Shown in pieces: positions 13,055 through 18,674 of a stretch of 18,674 nt of DNA; within the stretch, counting starts at the first letter, position 1; every line of letters starts with the position of its first letter. Under the pieces are notes generated by a model. That model searched no databases, was not told where the DNA came from, and saw only the letters and a list, made by a program, of their open reading frames with translations. The translations under genes were made by a program, and so were the position numbers. The stretch comes from DASRVA01 sp050732935 (GTDB lineage: Bacteria; Gemmatimonadota; Gemmatimonadetes; JACCXV01; JAHWKZ01): positions 1 through 18,674 of the forward strand of contig JBOHRW010000135.1 in assembly GCA_050732935.1 (NCBI GenBank), given 5' to 3'.

Positions 13055-16000
13055 CTGCTCGACATCCGTTCCACCGAGTGGCCGATCGCGTGGACCCTGT
13101 TCGGCTACTTCTTTCTGCTCACCTCCCTCCAGCATCTCATCAAGCCGGCCCGGAACGCCTTTTTTCTGAGCACGGCGGGGGCCGTGAACCTGCCGTGGGC
13201 GTACATCGCGGCGGCGATCGTTTCGGCGGTCATCATGCTGGCCTACGGGCGCTGGATCGCCCCGCTCGACCGCCACCGCCAGATCCAAGGCTCGCTGGCA
13301 GTGGTCGCGGGGTCGCTGGTCCTGTTCTGGCTGGCCCTGAAGCAACCGACCGCCTGGTCGGCGGGGGCGTTCTACGTCTGGGTGAACGTGTTCTCGCTCT
13401 TCCTGGTGAGCCAGTTCTTCCTGGTCGTGAACGACCTGTTCGACCCACGGCAGGGGAAGCGCCTCCTCGGATTCGTCGGCGCGGGCGGTCTCGCGGGCGG
13501 CGTAGCCGGCAGCGCCGGCGCCGGCTTCCTGGCCCGGCCGCTGGGCTCGGAGAACCTGCTTCTTCTCGGGACCGTCCTGCTCGTCGTCTGCGCCGGCCTC
13601 GCCGAGCGCGTCTTTCGGATCGGCCGGTTCCGCACCTCCAGACCGCAGCGCGAGCCGGATGAGGACCAGGGGATCACGGGCGGGCTGCGGATCCTCCAGC
13701 GCGTTCGGCACATGAGGCGGATCGCGGTGGTGCTCTTCCTGGGGACGCTTACCGTCACCTTCGTCGATTGGATGTTCAATGCAGCGGTCGAGGCGGCCAT
13801 CCCCGGGCAGGACGCGCAGACCCGCTACTTCGGCCGGGTCTTCGCCGTGTTCAACGGGGTGGCCCTGGTGATCCAGCTCTTCTTCGCCAGCTTCGCCCTG
13901 CGCTTCCTCGGACTGGCGGGCTCGCTGGTCGTGCTGCCGGTCGCGGTGGGGCTCGGCGTGGGAGGGCTCCTGGCCGCGCCCGGGCTTCTCACCGCAACCC
14001 TGGCCAGGGCGCCGGAGTCCACGTTCAGGAACTCGCTCGACCAGTCGGCCCGGGAACTCCTGTACCTCCCCGTGCCGACCGTTCTCAAGCGTCGCGTCAA
14101 GCCGTTCATCGACATCGTCGTCCAGCGCGGGGCGGACGGCCTGGCCGGGCTCCTGATCCTGGCCGGAAGCGGATTCATGGCCCTGCGCGGTCCCGGGCTC
14201 AAGATCGTTACGCTGGTCCTCATCGCGGTGTGGATCGGCGCCGTCTGGGGCGTCCGCCGGAGCTATCGGCAGATCCTCGAGCGTCTATTGGCCGTTCGGG
14301 ACGTCGATCTGGAGGAGGCGGTCGAGGAGAGCCTGGATAGCGAGACGATCCGTGCCCTTCGGGAGGAGCTCGGTCCCGGCGGGGACGCCGAGCGGATCCA
14401 GTACACGCTCGATCTCTTCCGTGAGGTGCCGGCGCGCGTCCTCCAGGACGACCTCCTGCGGCTGCTGGATCACCCTGATCCCCGCGTCCGCTCCCGCGCC
14501 CTCGGCGCCCTGGCCACGATCGAGGAAGGAGTGCCCGTCGAGTCCGTACGCCGGCTCGCCGCCGACACCGATCAGCGCGTCCAGGCGCGCGCCTACCGCG
14601 TGCTCTGCACAAGCGATCCAGAGGAATACCTCCCGCAGATGGAGACATGGCTCGATTCCGAGGAGCCCAACCGGGTCGAGGCCGCGATCGTCTGCCTGGT
14701 CCGTTACGGGGGTGAGGAAGGCGAGGAGAAGGCTACCGAGGCGCTCTCGCGTCTCGTCCGCCGTGTGGGCGACGAGGGGGCTCCCACCCGGGCCGCCTGC
14801 GCGCGCGCGCTCGGCCATCTCGGCGGGCTCCATTCCCTCCAGAAGCACCTGGGGACCCTGCTCAGCGACTCCAGCCCGGAGGTCGTGCGAGCGGCGATCG
14901 TGAGCGCGGGCCAGGTGCCGAGACCGGACCTGATCGGCGCGCTCCTTCCCCATCTCGGCGCGATCTCGACGCGTCCGCTCGCCGTGCGCGCCCTGTCGGC
15001 CTACGGCGAGCCGGGGATCCCCTACCTGTCCGCGGCGCTCCGCGATCCCGAGCTCTCCGAGGGTGTGCGGCGCTGGCTGCCGAGCGTGTTCGTCCAGATC
15101 CCCAGCCCGGCCTCCCTGAGAGCGCTGGCCGAGGGGCTGCCCTCGCTGTCCCGCGAGAGCCATCGCCTGTACGCGCTCAAGGCACTGGGGAAGCTTCGCC
15201 GTCGGTACCCGCGCTGGACGGTCCCCGTCGAGGCCGTGCGCGAGGAGCTGGATGCAGAGCTGGAGGAATCGTACGACATCGAGCGGCAGCTCGTCGCTCT
15301 ACGGGCGATCGCCCGCGACCTGGAGGGGGAGGATGCGGGGATGATGGGGGCATATGCCTGGGCGCTGGGCTTCCAGGCCGAGCGCACGATCGAGCGGGCC
15401 TTCCGCCTCCAGGCCTTGCTCTACAGCCAGAAGACGATTTACTTCGCGTATGCGGGGCTGACGAGCGGGGCATCGATGTACGGGGCCCATGCGCTGGAGC
15501 TCCTGGAGACGGTGCTGGATCGAGCGGACGCGCGACGTCTGATCCCGCTCATCGATCCGGACTGGAGCACCGACCAGCGCGTCGAGCTCGGTCGGCGCTG
15601 GTACCCGCTCGAGGACCGCGAGCCGGCCGAGGACCTGGAGGCCGTGCTGGAGGAGGCGGAGTCCTGGCTAACGGCCTATGCCGTTCCGGTGGCGGCCCGC
15701 GCCTACCCGGAGCGGCTGGGACCCGAGCTCGAGCGTCTGGCCGCCTCCGGCGACCCCATCGTCCGGCGATTGGCCCGGCGCTACGAGAAGGAAAGAGAGG
15801 AAGAGGGAGCCATGGCGATGAGCTCGGTCGAGAAGGCGGCGGCGCTGCGCCGCACGGGTTTGCTGAGCCAGCTCGGCGCGGACGATCTGCTCCAGCTCGC
15901 CGCGGTGGCCGAGGAGCGCACGTTCGACGCCGGCGAGTTCCTGTTCTACGAGGGCGAAGAGGGGGACTACCTCTACGTCGTCCTCGCCGGGACACTGCGC

Positions 16001-16279
16001 GCGGAGAAGGCGGGGCAGGAAGTGACGATCGCAGGCCCCGGCGAGGCGATTGGGACCTTCTCCGTTCTCGACGGTGGGACCCGCTCGACCGACATGGTGG
16101 CCATCGAGACGACGAGGACCCTCGCCATCCACCGCGCCGACATGGCCCAGATCCTGGCTGACAACTACAGCCTGGTCGAGGGCCTCTTCAAGCACCTCAC
16201 AGGCATCATCCGCGAGATGAACGAGCGGGTGTTCTCGGACGAGGGCGGTCCGCCGGAGGTCAAGCCGCCGACGGGATGA
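13055..16279 (+). CDS. NTT-type nucleotide transporter fused to HEAT repeats and a cyclic-nucleotide-binding domain
   Basis: About 1074 residues. Residues 1-400 are a polytopic membrane domain of the ATP/ADP-carrier (Npt/Tlc) type: the opening SLLDIRSTEWPIAW, FGYFF and IKPARNAFFLS is the conserved first helix and loop, with further spans through about 390. Residues about 450-650 are HEAT repeats (LLDHPDPRVRSRALGALATI, LLSDSSPEVVRAAIVSA), then more helices to about 910. Residues about 925-1060 form a CRP-type cNMP-binding domain with a phosphate-binding-cassette-like GEAIGTFSVLDGGTRST keeping the Glu and Arg. No ATG/GTG/TTG lies upstream of the conserved first helix; the first such codon, GTG 13184, would delete it. 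I therefore place the start at CTG 13055, six bases after GAGG; CTG 12989 is an alternative. It probably moves a nucleotide or related anion under cNMP control; substrate unknown. Confidence 0.9.
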   Translation: MLDIRSTEWPIAWTLFGYFFLLTSLQHLIKPARNAFFLSTAGAVNLPWAYIAAAIVSAVIMLAYGRWIAPLDRHRQIQGSLAVVAGSLVLFWLALKQPTAWSAGAFYVWVNVFSLFLVSQFFLVVNDLFDPRQGKRLLGFVGAGGLAGGVAGSAGAGFLARPLGSENLLLLGTVLLVVCAGLAERVFRIGRFRTSRPQREPDEDQGITGGLRILQRVRHMRRIAVVLFLGTLTVTFVDWMFNAAVEAAIPGQDAQTRYFGRVFAVFNGVALVIQLFFASFALRFLGLAGSLVVLPVAVGLGVGGLLAAPGLLTATLARAPESTFRNSLDQSARELLYLPVPTVLKRRVKPFIDIVVQRGADGLAGLLILAGSGFMALRGPGLKIVTLVLIAVWIGAVWGVRRSYRQILERLLAVRDVDLEEAVEESLDSETIRALREELGPGGDAERIQYTLDLFREVPARVLQDDLLRLLDHPDPRVRSRALGALATIEEGVPVESVRRLAADTDQRVQARAYRVLCTSDPEEYLPQMETWLDSEEPNRVEAAIVCLVRYGGEEGEEKATEALSRLVRRVGDEGAPTRAACARALGHLGGLHSLQKHLGTLLSDSSPEVVRAAIVSAGQVPRPDLIGALLPHLGAISTRPLAVRALSAYGEPGIPYLSAALRDPELSEGVRRWLPSVFVQIPSPASLRALAEGLPSLSRESHRLYALKALGKLRRRYPRWTVPVEAVREELDAELEESYDIERQLVALRAIARDLEGEDAGMMGAYAWALGFQAERTIERAFRLQALLYSQKTIYFAYAGLTSGASMYGAHALELLETVLDRADARRLIPLIDPDWSTDQRVELGRRWYPLEDREPAEDLEAVLEEAESWLTAYAVPVAARAYPERLGPELERLAASGDPIVRRLARRYEKEREEEGAMAMSSVEKAAALRRTGLLSQLGADDLLQLAAVAEERTFDAGEFLFYEGEEGDYLYVVLAGTLRAEKAGQEVTIAGPGEAIGTFSVLDGGTRSTDMVAIETTRTLAIHRADMAQILADNYSLVEGLFKHLTGIIREMNERVFSDEGGPPEVKPPTG

Positions 16280-16390
16280 GGTGGTGGCGGGGTGCTGGGG
16301 CGGTCGGGGGCGGCGCGGGCGAGGCGCAGGCACTCTTCCTGGTAGTCGCTCTGTAATTCGAATGGAACACGGCTCGGACCGGACTGCGAC
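16280..16390. other. Convergent intergenic spacer
   Basis: The NTT fusion and the SDR gene end tail to tail across 111 bases. The left half is very G-rich on the plus strand (runs such as GGTGGTGGCGGGG), the right half mixed. I find no stem with a T-run on either strand, so termination, if any, is probably Rho-dependent. Confidence 0.4.
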
Positions 16391-17335
16391 CTAGCGACCC
16401 ACCCCCTTCCGGAATCCCTCCCGCCAGGTCGGCCAGCGTGGCTCCCAGCCGAGCTCGCGCTTGGCCTTCGCGCTCGAGATCCCGCGGTTCTCGGTCATGA
16501 CGGCCACCCCGGCGGCACCGACCAGGAACCGGGCCAGCCACGCGGGAACCCGCCGCGGGGGCTTGGCGCCGACCACCTCCGCCAGCGCCGGCAGCCATTC
16601 GGCGACCGGAGCTGGATCGTCGTCGGCGACGTTGTAGACCCCAGGCGCGCCCCGTTCGACCGCCGCCAGCGTCGCGGCCGCTACGTCGTCGACGTGGGCA
16701 AACGACCAGACGCCCGTTCCCTCCCCCACGATCGGCATGCGCCGGCGGCGAACCGCCTCCACGACCGAGCCGCCCTCCCCGATCGACGTCCCCGGGCCGT
16801 AGAACCAGCCGTAGCGTAGGACGACCCCCTCCGGTCCCCGGGCGCCAAGCACGGTGGCTTCGAGCTCGCGCAGAGCGTCCAGCGTCCTCCGGAAGACCGC
16901 CGGGGGATCGGGATCCAAGGGATCCTCCTCGGTCTTGATCGCGCTCCCCTCGCGCGCGTAACCCCAGCCGGCGAAACCCTGCGCCACGAAACGGCGCGCG
17001 CCGGCCTTCGTTGCCGCGGCCAGGAGATGGCGCGTGCCTTCGGTTCGCAGGCGGTCGGTCAGCGCGAAGTCGCGGTCGAACCGGCGCAGGTCCATCCGGT
17101 CGGGGATCGCGGTGAGCTGGTGGATCACAACCTCGGGGCGGGCTTCGGTGACGGCCGTCATCACGGCGTCCGGGTCGAGCGCGTCGGCGATCGCGGGCTT
17201 GGCGCCCATCGCGCGGACGGACTCCGCCTTCTCGGGCGAGCGCATCAGGCCCACCACGTCGTGGCCGGCCTGGACCAGCAGGGGGACGAGACGCCGTCCA
17301 ACGACGCCCGTGGCGCCGGCGAGGAAGATCCTCAG
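16391..17335 (-). CDS. NAD(P)-dependent epimerase/dehydratase-like protein (extended/atypical SDR)
   Basis: 314 residues. The Rossmann start MRIFLAGATGVVGRRLVP has the GATGVVG dinucleotide-binding motif at 7-13, only recovered if translation begins at CTG 17335-17333; no ATG/GTG/TTG precedes it in frame and the next one (17257) would remove the motif. The CTG overlaps the stop of the upstream lpd gene (CTGA), with GAGG 10 bases before it. Later motifs are VVLRYGWFYGPGTS (sugar-epimerase-type signature) and WSFAHVDDVAAATLAA, VYNVADDDP near the C-terminal half. The usual Tyr-x3-Lys catalytic pair is not evident; where it should be, the sequence reads RRTLDALRELEATVLG. So it may act in an SDR subfamily with changed catalysis or only bind nucleotide. 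Substrate unknown. It converges on the NTT fusion; the 111 bases between them show no clear terminator. Confidence 0.88.
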   Translation of the reverse strand: MRIFLAGATGVVGRRLVPLLVQAGHDVVGLMRSPEKAESVRAMGAKPAIADALDPDAVMTAVTEARPEVVIHQLTAIPDRMDLRRFDRDFALTDRLRTEGTRHLLAAATKAGARRFVAQGFAGWGYAREGSAIKTEEDPLDPDPPAVFRRTLDALRELEATVLGARGPEGVVLRYGWFYGPGTSIGEGGSVVEAVRRRRMPIVGEGTGVWSFAHVDDVAAATLAAVERGAPGVYNVADDDPAPVAEWLPALAEVVGAKPPRRVPAWLARFLVGAAGVAVMTENRGISSAKAKRELGWEPRWPTWREGFRKGVGR

Positions 17336-18674
17336 ATGTGGAGGACCTCGCCGTGGACGGCGAGCGCCGCCTCCTTGACGGCCTCGGCGAGGGTCGGGTG
17401 GGCGTGGACGGTGAGCGCGATGTCCTCGGCACTCGCGCGGAAGGCGGCCGCGGCCACCAGCTCGGCGATGAGGTCCCCGGCGCGCGGCCCCAGGATGTGG
17501 CAGCCCAGCATGCGGTCGGTCTGGGCGTCGGCCACCATCTTCACGAAGCCGGTCGTCTCGTTCATGCAGCGGGCGCGGCCGTTGGCGCTGAACGGGAAGC
17601 GGCCGATCTTGAGCTCGTGCCCCTGGTCGACGGCTTCCTGCTCGGTGAGCCCGACGGTGGCGATCTCGGGGTGGGTGTAGACGACCCCCGGGATCGGGAA
17701 GTAGTCCATCTCGCTGTCCCGGCCGGCGATTCGCTCGGCCACGACGATGCCCTCCTCCGACCCCTTGTGGGCGAGCATCTTACCGCCGATCACGTCGCCG
17801 ACCGCGTAGACGTTGGTGACCCCGGTCTCGAAGCGCTCGCTCACCTGGATGAAGCCCTTGTCGTCCGTCCTCACCCCGATCCGCTCGAGGTTGAGCCCGT
17901 TGGTGACCGGCTTCCGGCCGATCGCGACCAGCATCCGGCTGGCCGAGAGGGATTCCTCGCCCTGGGCGCCGGCCAGCTTCACCTCGACGCCGTTCTTGCC
18001 GACCTTGGCCTGCGTGACCTTGGTGCCGGTCCGGATGTCGAGGCCCTGCTTCCGGAAGACCTTGATCCCCTCCTTGGCCAGATCGGCATCCATCCCGGGG
18101 AGGATCGTGTCCAGCATCTCGACCACGGTGACCTTCGTCCCGACCCGGGCGTAGACCGAGCCCATCTCGAGTCCGATGTAGCCGCCCCCGACGACCAGGA
18201 CCGACTCCGGGATGTCGCCCAGGGAGAGCCCTTCGGTCGAGGAGATCACGCGATCGCCGTCGAACGGCGTGCCGGGCAAGGCGACCGGAGCCGAGCCGGT
18301 CGCGATGATGACCGCGCTCGCCTTGACGCGCCGGGCGTGGTCCCTGGCCGTGACCTCGATCAGACCGGGCTCGACGAAGCCACCCTCCCCTTCGACGTGC
18401 TCGATCTCGTGCTTCTTGAAGAGGTAGGCGACCCCCTTCGTGCTCGCGTCGACGACCTTCTGGCGGTGCTGCTGCATGGTCGGCCAGTCGACCGACACCT
18501 CGCCGACCTTGATCCCGATCTTCCCTGCGCTCTCGCGGATCCACGCCACGTGCTCGCTCGCGTCCAGGAGCGCCTTGGAGGGGATGCAGCCGACGTTCAG
18601 GCAGGTGCCGCCCAGATACTCGCGCTCGATGCACGCCACCTTCATCCCGAGCTGGGCGGCCCGGATCGCTGCCA
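17332..18674 (-). CDS. lpdA: Dihydrolipoyl dehydrogenase (E3), 5' end cut by window edge
   Basis: Flavoprotein disulfide reductase that re-oxidises dihydrolipoamide of the 2-oxoacid dehydrogenase complexes and glycine cleavage system. About 447 codons are visible; only the first 20-25 residues with the FAD GxGxxG are missing beyond the right edge. Seen are IEREYLGGTCLNVGCIPSKA with the redox-active CLNVGC pair, the NAD-binding GGGYIGLEMGSVYARVG, the second FAD motif TNVYAVGDVIGGKMLAHKG, and the C-terminal interface HAHPTLAEAVKEAALAVHG with the catalytic His-x4-Glu. IPSKALLDASE and the C-terminal motif favour E3 over mercuric or glutathione reductase. Its TGA overlaps the CTG start of the downstream SDR gene. 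Confidence 0.96.
   Translation of the reverse strand, partial: AAIRAAQLGMKVACIEREYLGGTCLNVGCIPSKALLDASEHVAWIRESAGKIGIKVGEVSVDWPTMQQHRQKVVDASTKGVAYLFKKHEIEHVEGEGGFVEPGLIEVTARDHARRVKASAVIIATGSAPVALPGTPFDGDRVISSTEGLSLGDIPESVLVVGGGYIGLEMGSVYARVGTKVTVVEMLDTILPGMDADLAKEGIKVFRKQGLDIRTGTKVTQAKVGKNGVEVKLAGAQGEESLSASRMLVAIGRKPVTNGLNLERIGVRTDDKGFIQVSERFETGVTNVYAVGDVIGGKMLAHKGSEEGIVVAERIAGRDSEMDYFPIPGVVYTHPEIATVGLTEQEAVDQGHELKIGRFPFSANGRARCMNETTGFVKMVADAQTDRMLGCHILGPRAGDLIAELVAAAAFRASAEDIALTVHAHPTLAEAVKEAALAVHGEVLHI

Noticed and set aside
14285..15163. A 292-codon minus-strand open frame inside the NTT fusion
   Set aside because: The plus-strand HEAT repeats are clearly the real product; this is their complement.

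Overview
The window is GC-rich bacterial chromosome with tightly packed genes. A lipoprotein-type TPR gene, a periplasmic N-acetylmuramoyl-L-alanine amidase and a secreted small protein point to a Gram-negative cell. The gene content (class 1B PyrD with PyrK, a DUF2203 protein, a nucleotide-transporter/HEAT/cNMP-binding fusion) would suit a Gemmatimonadota- or Eisenbacteria-like uncultured lineage, but that placement is inference from style only.

Left part (1-10823, all minus strand). Transcription runs right to left. smpB has its own sigma70-like promoter and is followed, almost without gaps, by amiC, a TPR lipoprotein, pyrK, pyrD, pyrF, pyrE, a small secreted protein, mscS and cysS. Most junctions are 4-nt stop/start overlaps (ATGA or GTGA), so this looks like one long operon mixing trans-translation, envelope maintenance, the later steps of UMP synthesis and tRNA charging. 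A strong promoter whose -35 box contains the cysS stop codon then drives tRNA-Thr(UGU), tRNA-Tyr(GUA), tRNA-Gly(UCC), tRNA-Thr(GGU) and tuf, the same order as thrU-tyrU-glyT-thrT-tufB in E. coli.

Middle (about 10830-12120). This is the accessory pocket. A visibly AT-richer segment carries an unrecognised 195-codon gene and a truncated GspG-like pseudopilin. It is bordered by host-composition scraps: the last 26 codons of a DUF433-type protein on one side and a piece resembling a bacterial Ig-like domain on the other. It lies directly upstream of a tRNA-Leu(CAG) gene.

Right part. On the plus strand tRNA-Leu(CAG) is followed by a small membrane protein with a promoter placed for leaderless translation, a DUF2203 protein and a large NTT-HEAT-cyclic-nucleotide-binding fusion. 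On the minus strand, converging on it, lie dihydrolipoyl dehydrogenase (cut by the right edge) and a translationally overlapping NAD-dependent epimerase-like protein. Both the NTT fusion and the epimerase lack any ATG/GTG/TTG where conserved sequence says they begin, but have a suitably placed CTG; this is the most unusual signal in the coding part of the window.
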